Origin: Natrinema pellirubrum DSM 15624
Lineage (GTDB): Archaea > Halobacteriota > Halobacteria > Halobacteriales > Natrialbaceae
Assembly: GCF_000230735.2 (NCBI RefSeq)
Contig: NC_019962.1
Coordinates: forward strand, 1,488,001 to 1,552,000
Direction: 5' to 3'
DNA: 64,000 nucleotides
Shown here: positions 1 to 8,207 of the stretch, in pieces
How the letters are laid out: the number at the start of each line of letters is the position of its first letter
Position numbering within the stretch: position 1 is the first letter of the stretch
Notes under the pieces: model-generated
What the model was told of the DNA's origin: nothing
What the model saw: the letters and a program-made list of their open reading frames with translations, nothing else
The model's database searches: none
Translations under genes and position numbers: made by a program

Positions 1-648
1 GACTTCCGCGAGGAAGACGCCGTTGCCCGAGCCGGTGTCGCGCTCGACGGCGCTTTTGATCGCGCGGGCCGCGACGGACTTCGCGTCCTCGAGCGAGAGG
101 TCGTCCTCATACTCCTGCTCGAGGAGGCCGTAAGCCAGTTGCATCCCGGAGCCGGTGACGGTGTAGTCGTCGGCCATGACACCGCCGGCGGGGTCGATGC
201 TGTAGACGTGACTGCCTTCGCTGTCGACGCCGCCGAGGATGGGGTTGATCGCCCGGAACGGGCCGCCGCGGGCGAAGTTACCCGCCAGCGTCGCCAGCGC
301 CTCGATCGGCATCGGCTCGTCGCGCCGGGATTCATAGAGGTTGACCTCGGCTCGCAGCGTCGAGATGAACGACTGCGCGCCGCCGACGGAGCCGACCAGC
401 GTCAGTGCGCCGGTCGGGTGGATCTGCTCGACCTTCTGGACGTTCTTGTTCGAGACGAACCGCCCGCCGAGGCTGGCGCGCATGTCCGTCGCGATGACGA
501 CGCCCTCGTCGGTCGTGATGCCGATGGTCGTCGTCCCGGTCTTGGTGACCGTCCCGTCGTCGCCGGTCTGGCTGCCGTTCGGCAGCGACCCCAGTTCGGG
601 CTCGTACGGCGACGGGTCGCCGTTGCCCTGCGAGAGCGGGTTATTCAT
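1..648 (-). CDS. psmB: 20S proteasome beta subunit (partial, C-terminus outside window)
   Basis: Catalytic beta subunit of the archaeal 20S proteasome, a cytoplasmic threonine protease. The first 216 codons are visible and the frame is still open at base 1. A propeptide of about 38 residues precedes the motif TGTTTIGI; by family knowledge, cleavage after the Gly exposes the catalytic Thr (about residue 39). The downstream stretch TDMRAS and a lysine in NKNVQK match the conserved active-site Asp and Lys. The ATG overlaps the end of psmA by 8 bp, so the two are translationally coupled. The family is recognised with high certainty; only the 3' end is missing because of the window edge. Confidence 0.95.
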   Translation of the reverse strand, partial: MNNPLSQGNGDPSPYEPELGSLPNGSQTGDDGTVTKTGTTTIGITTDEGVVIATDMRASLGGRFVSNKNVQKVEQIHPTGALTLVGSVGGAQSFISTLRAEVNLYESRRDEPMPIEALATLAGNFARGGPFRAINPILGGVDSEGSHVYSIDPAGGVMADDYTVTGSGMQLAYGLLEQEYEDDLSLEDAKSVAARAIKSAVERDTGSGNGVFLAEV

Positions 649-1381
649 CGCTTTCCTCCGTGTCGATCTCCGCGACGATCGACTCGAGGCGCTCGTCGTC
701 GACCGTACTGAACGACTCGTCCTCGGTCGTGATCGTCGCGACGTCGACCGCTTCGGCCGCGACGGACTCCTCTTCGGGCTCGTTGAGCGCGCTGATGGCG
801 AGTTCGATGCCGGCATCGATGTCCAGGTCCTCGCGGTACTCCTCCTCGAGGTAGCCCTGGATGACGTCGCGGTCGCCGCCGACGGCGGCGGCCTGCCACT
901 CGTAGTCGGTGCCGGAGGGGTCGGTCTCGAACAGCCGCGGCTGGCCGTCCTCGACACCGCCGACCAGCAGCGCGACCCCGAACGGTCGCGCGCCGCCGGT
1001 CTGGGTGTACTCCTGGATATGATCGGTGATCGATCGGGTCAGCGTCTCGACGCCGATATCCTGACCGTAGCGGAGCTGTTCGCCCTGTGCGCGTCGCCGT
1101 GCGAGGTCGATCAACTGGCGCGCATCGGCGACGTGGCCGGCGCTTGCGACGCCGACGTGGTCGTCTGCCTTGTGGATCTTCTCGACGCTCGAGCGCTCCA
1201 TGAGCGGCGAGCTGATCTGGCGGTTCGCGGCGAGGACGACGCCGTCGGGCGTTCGAACGCCGACGCTCGCGGTACCGCGTTTGACGGCTTCGCGAGCGTA
1301 CTCGACTTGGTAGAGGCGTCCGTCCGGGGAGAAGATGGTGATACCCCGGTCGTAGGCCTGCTGTTGGGATTGTCCTTGCAT
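641..1381 (-). CDS. psmA: 20S proteasome alpha subunit
   Basis: Forms the outer heptameric rings and gate of the 20S proteasome and docks AAA ATPases such as PAN. The 246 residues are the normal family length. The N-terminus carries the alpha-type signature YDRGITIFSPDGRLYQVEYA (residues 10-29), and the C-terminus is a haloarchaeal acidic tail. The ATG at 1381 is preceded by a Shine-Dalgarno-like AGGTGA and a clear TATA box. psmB starts inside its last codons (8-bp overlap), an arrangement that favours stoichiometric synthesis of both ring types. Confidence 0.96.
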   Translation of the reverse strand: MQGQSQQQAYDRGITIFSPDGRLYQVEYAREAVKRGTASVGVRTPDGVVLAANRQISSPLMERSSVEKIHKADDHVGVASAGHVADARQLIDLARRRAQGEQLRYGQDIGVETLTRSITDHIQEYTQTGGARPFGVALLVGGVEDGQPRLFETDPSGTDYEWQAAAVGGDRDVIQGYLEEEYREDLDIDAGIELAISALNEPEEESVAAEAVDVATITTEDESFSTVDDERLESIVAEIDTEESDE

Positions 1382-1861
1382 TTGGTCTTCACCTGTGGTA
1401 AGGGATAGAAATATATAGGCCTTCTTCTGAAGGCAACTTGGCCTGTATCGGCCGCTTCGACCCGAACTCCCAAGAAAGTGGTGCCAGCAGGGACTCGAGA
1501 GGGTCGGCCCGATACGGGACCGATCGGCGGCGTCGGCCGACTCTCGAGAGACGACGTCTCGATCGGGTCGGCGGGCTGATCGGTCGGTGTCGGCGATCGT
1601 TGCCGCTCCGAGCCCGACGCCCTCGAGGTCGTCACGCTGGGTCGATCCGTCATGAATCGGTAAACATCGGATTACTCGAGTCGGCGTTGCGAGGGGTGGG
1701 CTGCTATCTCAAGCTTTCCGCTCAACCGGATCCCAATCGTTGCTTCGGGTACAGCATTCCGTGCGACAGTACACAGGTGCAATTCGTCCGGCCGCGAGTC
1801 GATGCGGCCGGACTGGCTCGAGCGGGCAACACGTCTGCCGGTTTTCGGAGCAGTCCCACAC
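1382..1861. other. 480-bp intergenic region psmA / NRAMP-like gene
   Basis: Divergent intergenic region. The psmA promoter occupies the left end. Open frames crossing it on both strands are arginine/serine-rich and run into the neighbouring genes out of frame, so I do not call a gene. I see no RNA gene or long repeat in the rest. Confidence 0.6.
1407..1418 (-). promoter_or_regulatory. TATA box of psmA-psmB
   Basis: Read on the minus strand, CCTATATATTTC lies about 30 bases upstream of the psmA ATG, and AGGTGA (complement of about 1389-1394) is at ribosome-binding distance. Spacing fits an archaeal TBP site with a short leader. Confidence 0.7.
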
Positions 1862-3100
1862 ATGGAAGAACACAGTACCGTGGTCGACGTTCCTGTCGAA
1901 AAGGCCAAACAAACAGTTCACCAGTACGGGCTCGGTCTCCTCTTCGCAGCGAATATTTTCGGAGCCGGGTCCGTCTACATCCTGACACAGGCGGGCGTCA
2001 GTTTCGGGTTCGGCCTGTTGTGGGTCCTGCCGCTGGCACTCGGCGTCGGGCTGACGATGCACGAAATGTCGGCTCGCCTCGCGGCGAAGGACGAACCGCT
2101 CATGGACTATATCAGGGACGTGATCGGCCCGACGGCGGCGAAACCGTTCGCGCTCGGAATCGCGTTCATCATGCAGTTCTGGAGCGTGGCGAACTACGCG
2201 CTCGCGGGAGCCGCACTGGTCTTTCTGACCCCACTGTCGAACCTGTACGTGGGGATAATCCTCATGGCGGCGCTGGGCATCTCGCTCGTTGAACTCCGGG
2301 TGTACAGCCGCATCGAGGGCGTCATCGCGACGCTCGTTCTCGCGATCTTCGCCTCGTATCTGGTCATCGTCGCGAACCTCCAGCCCGCGCTTGGCGGCGT
2401 CGCGATGGGGTTCGTCCCGACGATATCCGGTGATCTGAACTATCTCACGATGATCATCGCGCTGATGGGGACGACCGTCTACTATCCGAACTTCTTCATC
2501 CAGACGAGCATGCAACACGAGAAAGACTGGACGAACGTCTCCCGCTACCGCAAAGATCACACCGTCGGACTGGCGGCCGTCGTCGCGCTCAGCGCGACGG
2601 TCGTCATCGCGGCGGCGATGGCCGTCCCCGACGGGACGCTCACCCTGACTGCCCCCGCGGAACCGCTGATCGACATGATCGGCCCGTGGGTACTCGGGGT
2701 GTTCGTCCTCGCGGTCGGTGCCGCCTCCTTCACGAGCGCGACCGGAACGCTGTTCGCCGCCGGCTTCATGGTCCCGCAGTCGTACGAACTCACGACCCAG
2801 TTCGGCGACATGCACTTCCGCCGGACCGTCCACTTCCTGATCGGCCTCTCGGTCGTCCTCGCGATCCCGATCCTCGCGTTCACCGACTTCACGCCGGTCA
2901 GGCTGGCGCTGCTCATGCCCGCCGTCAACGGCGTCGTCGGGCTGCCGATCACGGCGCTTGCACTGTTTGCGGCGATCAAGCGCTACTTCGAGCCGAGTCG
3001 ACTCGAGCAAGCGATTTTCTTTGCGGCCGTGGTCGCGATGTTCCTGACGTCGCTCGTGACCGCCGAATCGCTCGTTCGCTCGATCGCCGGGCTGCTCTGA
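1862..3100 (+). CDS. NRAMP-related divalent metal transporter-like membrane protein
   Basis: The product is 412 aa with about 11 hydrophobic segments and an arrangement typical of NRAMP/MntH proteins: a GAGS-containing first helix, then GLLWVLPLALGVGLTMHEMSARLA resembling the NRAMP segment ending in Q-x-S-x-R-L. The canonical metal-binding DPGN of TM1 reads GAGS here and the TM6 MPH motif is replaced by VYYPNF, so this is a divergent relative and metal specificity cannot be assumed. I chose the ATG at 1862; an in-frame ATG at 1802 would add 20 polar residues without family character. It stands alone and the next gene is 77 bp downstream. Family placement is fairly secure; substrate is unknown. 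Confidence 0.72.
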   Translation: MEEHSTVVDVPVEKAKQTVHQYGLGLLFAANIFGAGSVYILTQAGVSFGFGLLWVLPLALGVGLTMHEMSARLAAKDEPLMDYIRDVIGPTAAKPFALGIAFIMQFWSVANYALAGAALVFLTPLSNLYVGIILMAALGISLVELRVYSRIEGVIATLVLAIFASYLVIVANLQPALGGVAMGFVPTISGDLNYLTMIIALMGTTVYYPNFFIQTSMQHEKDWTNVSRYRKDHTVGLAAVVALSATVVIAAAMAVPDGTLTLTAPAEPLIDMIGPWVLGVFVLAVGAASFTSATGTLFAAGFMVPQSYELTTQFGDMHFRRTVHFLIGLSVVLAIPILAFTDFTPVRLALLMPAVNGVVGLPITALALFAAIKRYFEPSRLEQAIFFAAVVAMFLTSLVTAESLVRSIAGLL

Positions 3101-3177
3101 CGGCGCTGGCCTCGAACCGGTCCGGCCTGCAGACACGGGCAGCGGCCTCTTTGCGCCGAGGCGTGGATCTCGAGGCC

Positions 3178-3699
3178 ATGAGCGAGTACGACGGCACCGA
3201 GAACCCCGACACTCCCTGGCGAGAGGATGGAACCGACGAACACGACAACCGCGGGGACGAGGGGGTGACCGGCGGGGACAAAACGCCGTTCGAACCAAAC
3301 CGGGCCGAACGCGGAACGTGGCTGTCGGCAGCGATCGCCCTGGCCGGGATCGCGGTCCTCGGGCAGGCGTTGCTTCTCGAACTGGCCGCGGGCCAGTTCT
3401 GGAACGATGTCTTCATCGGCGTGACGCTGTCGATCGCCGGCGCGTACAACTACGTCCGCCGCACGAATGGGGCGTTCGGGAGCATGGGCGTCGCGGTCCT
3501 CGTGGCGCTCGTCGGCCTCTGGCTCGTCGCCGCTCCGTTCCTGCTGGGTGCCGGCAGCGGCGGCGTCGAGACGACGAGCGAACCCGGCTTCTGGATCGAC
3601 GTCGTCGCCGGACTGCTCGCCGCCGGACTGGGGATTTACAGCGCCATCCGGATCCGGCGTCGCCGCCGAGCCGTCGACGTCCGACCCACGGCGACGTGA
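3178..3699 (+). CDS. SPW-repeat type integral membrane protein
   Basis: Small 173-aa membrane protein. Residues 1-45 are a hydrophilic, acidic N-terminus. Four hydrophobic helices follow in two repeated units built around W-x-D-V-x-x-G (FWNDVFIGVTLSIAGAYNY, then FWIDVVAGLLAAGLGIYSA) with a WLVAAPFLLG segment between. This is the layout of the SPW family, whose function is not established. The frame stays open far upstream, overlapping the transporter gene, but composition becomes arginine-rich there, so the ATG at 3178 is preferred. The C-terminus is a basic RIRRRRRA stretch, probably cytoplasmic. Confidence 0.72.
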   Translation: MSEYDGTENPDTPWREDGTDEHDNRGDEGVTGGDKTPFEPNRAERGTWLSAAIALAGIAVLGQALLLELAAGQFWNDVFIGVTLSIAGAYNYVRRTNGAFGSMGVAVLVALVGLWLVAAPFLLGAGSGGVETTSEPGFWIDVVAGLLAAGLGIYSAIRIRRRRRAVDVRPTAT

Positions 3700-3753
3700 A
3701 AGCGGCATTGTCCGGCCCAACCCACTTACCGCCCGTTCCGGTACGATACGTCC

Positions 3754-5013
3754 ATGCTTCCGTTCGTCGCGATCGCCCTCGCGGTGGTCGGCGTCGCGGT
3801 CGTTCTCGAGGTCGTGTCATACCGAGCGCTCGAGCGGGTCCCCTCGGTCGCCACCGAGGAGTTCCCCGAGATCGACCGGGAGTTACTGGGGAAGTTCAGC
3901 AGCTTCGACCCCGAACTGGGCTGGTGTCCACAGCCCGACCGCGAGAAACAGAAAGACACCGGTGACCACCTCCCCGGCGAGGAGGTCCGCAGCGTCGTCA
4001 CGTACTCGACCGACGAGTACGCGAGCCGGGTCTGTCCCGCCAAAGAGCGCGATTCCGACGCCGAGCTGACGGTCTCGACCTACGGCGACTCCTACTGTTT
4101 CTGCCGGGAGGTCGACGACGACGAGACCTTTCAGCACTACCTCGCCCAGGAACTCCACACCCACGTCGCCAACTACGGCGGCGGCAACTACGGCCTCGAT
4201 CAGGCCCTGATGCGGCTCAAACGGCAGTACCCTGAGGACCCGACCGATCACGTCTGCATGGTCGTCACCGCCTCCTCGATCGCCCGCATCCTCTCGGTCT
4301 GGAAACACTATCAGGAGTTCGGCAATATCTTAGCGGTCAAGCCCCGGTACGTGTTAGAAGACGGCGAGTTGGAGCGGATCGAAAGCCCCGTCGACGAGAA
4401 AGAGGAGTTACTCGATCTCGAGTCCAAGGCCGACTTCCTCCGGGAGTACGACTTCCACTACGACCACTGGTTCCAGCCGCATTTCGCGACGCGACCGTAC
4501 ACGGCGGACTTCCTCGAGAAAAACGAACACGTCCGCTACGCGGCCTATACGGCCGGGAAGGACCTCGAGCGGCGGCTCGGCCGATCGATCCCGGGAATCG
4601 ACTTCGACCTGGCCCAGACGCAGTCGGCACTGCGACTGGAGCGGCCCCGCGTGCGGTACCACGAGCGACTGTTCGACACCCACGAGGCCCTCTTCGACGC
4701 GCTCATCGAGGAGTTCGTCGACTACGCCGACGAGCAGGACTTCGAGCCGACGTTCGTGATGGTCCAGCAGCTCCGGTACGCCACCTACGAGGCCGAACAC
4801 GGCCCGATCTACGGCGACCTGCTCGAGCGACTCGACGAGCGGTACGCGGACCTGACGACGATCGACATGGCCACCCACCTCTCGCCGGCCGACGGCGACG
4901 TCGAGTCGCTGTACGTCGAGCGCGGGGAGGGCGGCCACTACAGCCCCGAGACCAACGCGGAGATCGCGCAGGTGCTGGCCGAGACCCTCGAGCAGCGGGC
5001 GGTCGTCGAATGA
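3754..5013 (+). CDS. Membrane-anchored SGNH/GDSL-type hydrolase-like protein
   Basis: The product is 419 aa. Residues 3-22 form a single hydrophobic anchor. A GDS block I motif (TYGDSYCF, about residue 113-116), a glycine/asparagine-rich block (NYGGGNYGLDQAL) and a C-terminal block with His (GGHYSPETNAEIA) follow, in the order of catalytic Ser, oxyanion Gly/Asn and His of SGNH hydrolases. The middle is long, charged and rich in Tyr/Glu. Whether it acts on esters, acetylated glycans or another substrate cannot be read from sequence. Its stop overlaps the next gene by 4 bp (ATGA), so it is coupled to a channel-like membrane protein. Fold assignment is by motif only. Confidence 0.65.
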   Translation: MLPFVAIALAVVGVAVVLEVVSYRALERVPSVATEEFPEIDRELLGKFSSFDPELGWCPQPDREKQKDTGDHLPGEEVRSVVTYSTDEYASRVCPAKERDSDAELTVSTYGDSYCFCREVDDDETFQHYLAQELHTHVANYGGGNYGLDQALMRLKRQYPEDPTDHVCMVVTASSIARILSVWKHYQEFGNILAVKPRYVLEDGELERIESPVDEKEELLDLESKADFLREYDFHYDHWFQPHFATRPYTADFLEKNEHVRYAAYTAGKDLERRLGRSIPGIDFDLAQTQSALRLERPRVRYHERLFDTHEALFDALIEEFVDYADEQDFEPTFVMVQQLRYATYEAEHGPIYGDLLERLDERYADLTTIDMATHLSPADGDVESLYVERGEGGHYSPETNAEIAQVLAETLEQRAVVE

Positions 5014-6014
5014 ATCCGGTCTATCTCGCCGTCGGGATCGTCATCCTCGTCACCGGCATCGTCGACATCGTCTGGACGACGCTGTGGGTCGACGGCGGTT
5101 CCGGCCCCGTGTCGGGCCGGCTCACGACCGGCGTCTGGAAAGGACTCCGCGCCGCGACGGGGGACCGCAACCGCGCGCTCAGCCTTGCCGGTCCCCTCAT
5201 TCTGATGCTCACGCTCGCGACGTGGATCGGTCTCATCTGGGTCGGCTGGACGATTATCTTCGCGAGCGAGCCCCTCGCCGTCGTCAACAGCCGGACCGGC
5301 GGTCCCGCCGATTGGTGGGGGCGGTTCTACTACGTCGCCTACACGATGTTCACGGACGGGAACGGCGACTACACCCCCGTTTACGGCGGCAACATCTGGG
5401 AGGTCGCCAGCGCGTTCACGACGGCCTCCGGAATGGCCTTCGTCACGCTCGGCGTCTCCTACGTCCTGACCGTCCTCGGTGCCGTCGCCGACAAACGCTC
5501 CTTCGCCAGCACCGTGACGGGGTTGGGCAACCGCAGCGAGGCGTTCCTCCGAACCGGCTGGAACGGCGAGGACTTCCGCGGGCTCGAGTTGACCGTCGAG
5601 TCGCTCGCGGCGGACCTGAGTACCCTCGCCGAACAGCACAAGTCCTACCCGATCCTGCACTACTACCACAGCGAGCCGGCCTCCCGAGCCTCGGCCGTCG
5701 CCGTCCCGATCCTCGACGAGGCGCTCATGCTGTCCCGGTACGCGATGCCCGAGGGACAGGGGCTCGACCCCGCCATCGTCGAGAACGGCCGCTCGAGCGC
5801 ACAGAGTTACCTCGAGACGTTAGACGACTCGTTCATCGACCCCGCGCCATCGGTCCCGCGGGCCCCGGACCTCGAGCGCTTGCGCGAGGACGACATCTCG
5901 ACCGTCTCCGACGAGGCGTTCGCCGAGGCACTGGCCGACCAGACCGACCGGCGACGGCGACTCCTCGGTGTGGTCGAGGCGGACGCCTGGGAGTGGCCGC
6001 CGGTCGAGGAATAG
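5010..6014 (+). CDS. Two-TM potassium-channel-like membrane protein
   Basis: The product is 334 aa. Hydrophobic helices lie near residues 3-25, 62-90 and 130-155. Between the last two is a re-entrant pore-like loop with TMFTDGNGDYTP, resembling the P-loop of two-TM K+ channels (T-x-G-Y-G-D-x-x-P), but the selectivity filter is altered. The C-terminal half (160-334) is soluble, helical and acidic, a plausible cytoplasmic regulatory domain. The gene is translationally coupled to the upstream SGNH hydrolase-like gene. Ion selectivity is uncertain because the canonical filter is not intact. Confidence 0.65.
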   Translation: MNPVYLAVGIVILVTGIVDIVWTTLWVDGGSGPVSGRLTTGVWKGLRAATGDRNRALSLAGPLILMLTLATWIGLIWVGWTIIFASEPLAVVNSRTGGPADWWGRFYYVAYTMFTDGNGDYTPVYGGNIWEVASAFTTASGMAFVTLGVSYVLTVLGAVADKRSFASTVTGLGNRSEAFLRTGWNGEDFRGLELTVESLAADLSTLAEQHKSYPILHYYHSEPASRASAVAVPILDEALMLSRYAMPEGQGLDPAIVENGRSSAQSYLETLDDSFIDPAPSVPRAPDLERLREDDISTVSDEAFAEALADQTDRRRRLLGVVEADAWEWPPVEE

Positions 6015-6120
6015 CGCGGAGGCACCCCGCAGTAGTTTTCCGACATCACCGGAGGGATTCCGGCCGAGATACGGGGAAACGTGGCCCGATATTCATTGCG
6101 TTGGCGGCCGTCCCCCACGT

Positions 6121-7578
6121 ATGGAAGAGTACGACTTTCTGGTCATCGGTTCGGGATCGGGACTGGACGTGGCGAACGCGGCGGTGAATCAGGGCCAGTC
6201 GGTCGCGATCGTCGAGAAGGGACGGCTCGGCGGGACCTGTTTGAACCGCGGCTGTATCCCCTCGAAGCAGTTGCTGTATCACGCCGACGTACTGGAGACG
6301 ATCGAGCGGGCCGACGCGTTCCACATCGACGCGACCGTCGAGGACGTCGACGTCGCCGAGATCGTCCGCGAAGTCACCGAGGACGTCCACGGTAGTTCCG
6401 ACTCGCTCGAGCGTGGCCTCTCCTCGTCGGACCGCCACGACCTGTACCAGGCCGAGGCCAGGTTCGTCGACGAGCGGACGATCGAACTCGCCGGCGGCGA
6501 CTACGACGGCGAGCGACTCACCGCCGACACCGTCCTCGTGGCGGCCGGGACCCGCCCGGCGGTTCCGCCGATCGACGGGATCGACTCCGTCGACTACCTC
6601 ACCAGTCGCGAGGCGCTCCAACTCGAGTCTCCGCCGGATCACCTCGTGATCGTCGGTGGCGGCTACATCGCCGCGGAACTGGGCCACTTCTTCGGTACCT
6701 TCGGCAGCGACGTGTCGATCGTCGGCCGGCGGCCGTACTTGCTTCCCGACGCCGACGCGGCGGTCGCCGCCGAGTTCACCGACCGCTACGCCGACCGGTT
6801 CGATGTCTACACGGGCTACGAGGCCACCGCAGCAATGCAGTCGGGGGAGTCGATCACGGTCGAGGCACGGCCGTTCTCCGAGTCGGACGGCGCCGCGGAC
6901 GCGGAGACGGCGGGTCCCGGCGAGACGGTCTCGGTCACCGGCGACGAACTACTCGTCGCCGCCGGCCGCGTCCCCAACACGGACGCGCTGAACGTCGAGG
7001 CCGCCGGGATCGAGACCGACGCCGCCGGCTTCGTCGAAACCGACGAGTACCTGCGGACGACCGCCGACGGCGTCTGGGCGCTGGGCGATATCGTCGGCGA
7101 ATACCTGCTGAAACACAACGCAAACCACGAGGCCCGCGCCGTCGCGCGGAACCTGTTCGGCGAGGCCCTCGATCCGGTCGACTACTCGGCGATGCCCTTC
7201 GCCGTCTTCGGCTCGCCGGAAGTCGCCGGCGTCGGACTGACCGAGCAGGAGTTGCGGGAGTCGGACCGGGAATACGCCACGCGCACCTACCGCTACGAGG
7301 AGACCGCCCGCGGGTCGGCGATGAAAGCCGAGGGGTTCGTCAAGCCGATCATCGACCTCGAGGGCGAGATCCTCGGTTGTCACATCGTCGGGCCGGAGGC
7401 CTCGAACTTGATCCAGGAAGTCGTCGTCGCGATGACGGCCGGCTCCGGGACGGTCCAGGATATCCGCCAGTCGGTCCACATCCACCCCGCGCTCTCGGAG
7501 GTCGTCCAGCGGGCCTTTTCCGGGCAGTTCACGCGGGGCGGACACGACCACAGTCACGATCACAGTCACGATCACTGA
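6121..7578 (+). CDS. FAD-dependent pyridine nucleotide-disulfide oxidoreductase (dihydrolipoyl dehydrogenase / mycothione reductase-like)
   Basis: The product is 485 aa, class I disulfide oxidoreductase. It has an N-terminal FAD GxGxG motif (VIGSGSG, 8-14), the redox disulfide GGTCLNRGC (Cys40, Cys45), a second dinucleotide-binding GGGYIAAELG near 177, the FAD-binding ALGDI near 320, and a C-terminal HPALSEVV (His about 453), which matches the mycothione-reductase type of HPxxxE. Dihydrolipoamide, gamma-glutamylcysteine disulfide or another low-molecular disulfide could be the substrate. The last 12 residues are His/Asp-rich (HDHSHDHSHDH), an unusual potential metal-binding tail. The ATG at 6121 is chosen because the FAD motif starts just after it. 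Confidence 0.85.
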   Translation: MEEYDFLVIGSGSGLDVANAAVNQGQSVAIVEKGRLGGTCLNRGCIPSKQLLYHADVLETIERADAFHIDATVEDVDVAEIVREVTEDVHGSSDSLERGLSSSDRHDLYQAEARFVDERTIELAGGDYDGERLTADTVLVAAGTRPAVPPIDGIDSVDYLTSREALQLESPPDHLVIVGGGYIAAELGHFFGTFGSDVSIVGRRPYLLPDADAAVAAEFTDRYADRFDVYTGYEATAAMQSGESITVEARPFSESDGAADAETAGPGETVSVTGDELLVAAGRVPNTDALNVEAAGIETDAAGFVETDEYLRTTADGVWALGDIVGEYLLKHNANHEARAVARNLFGEALDPVDYSAMPFAVFGSPEVAGVGLTEQELRESDREYATRTYRYEETARGSAMKAEGFVKPIIDLEGEILGCHIVGPEASNLIQEVVVAMTAGSGTVQDIRQSVHIHPALSEVVQRAFSGQFTRGGHDHSHDHSHDH

Positions 7579-7730
7579 CTCAATTCCGGCGAGGCGATAC
7601 CGGTCGTCGCGTTCCGTCCTCGATATCCAACGCCTCGGATCGACGAACACTCGCCGTCGTCGACGGATCTTCGTCCGCGGCACACGACCGCCCGCTTCTT
7701 TTACCTGCCAATCGCCTACGACCCGCCGTA

Positions 7731-8087
7731 ATGACGAACGCAGCAATCGTAATTCTGGCAGGGACCGAATCCCACAGCGACCTCGGGCGGCTCGTCAACG
7801 GCCTCGAGGCGGCCCGGGAGTTCGCCGAGAACCTCGAGGACGATCTGGAACTCATCTTCGACGGGGCCGGCACGCAGTGGATTCCTGAACTGGAAGACGA
7901 GGACCACGACTACCACGACCTCTACCGATCGGTCAGCGACGAGGCGGCGGCCTGTGACTACTGTGCGGGCGCGTTCGGCGTCGAAGACGCCGTCAACGAC
8001 GCCGGCGTCGTCACGGTAGACGACAACGAGGGACACCCAAGCATCCGCTCGCTGGTCGACGACGACTACGAGATTATCACCTTCTAA
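7731..8087 (+). CDS. DsrE-family-like small protein
   Basis: The product is 118 aa and acidic. A beta-strand start (AAIVILAGTE), a long helix with ARE-FAE, then LIFDGAGTQWIPEL and a cysteine pair in ACDYCAGAFGV resemble DsrE/DsrF-like sulfur-relay folds found as single small proteins in haloarchaea. The ATG at 7731 is preceded by pyrimidine-rich CTTTTACC that could serve as a TATA-like element. No operon partner: 152 bp separate it from the flavoprotein and 120 bp from top6B. Role in sulfur transfer is inferred from fold resemblance only. Confidence 0.65.
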   Translation: MTNAAIVILAGTESHSDLGRLVNGLEAAREFAENLEDDLELIFDGAGTQWIPELEDEDHDYHDLYRSVSDEAAACDYCAGAFGVEDAVNDAGVVTVDDNEGHPSIRSLVDDDYEIITF

Positions 8088-8207
8088 GCGGGACGAGGAC
8101 ACTTCTCGGACCGGTCCGTGGCACCGACGAAACGAAAAGGCCGCTGCGGATTCACTTTCACTCCGGTAGCACACACCTTTTAGCCTCCCCGTTAGTACAG
8201 GGAGACG

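Noticed and set aside
1709-3298. Minus-strand frame of 529 codons opposite the NRAMP-like gene
   Set aside because: Arg/Asp/Glu-rich antisense shadow; the plus strand has clear TM helices and family motifs.
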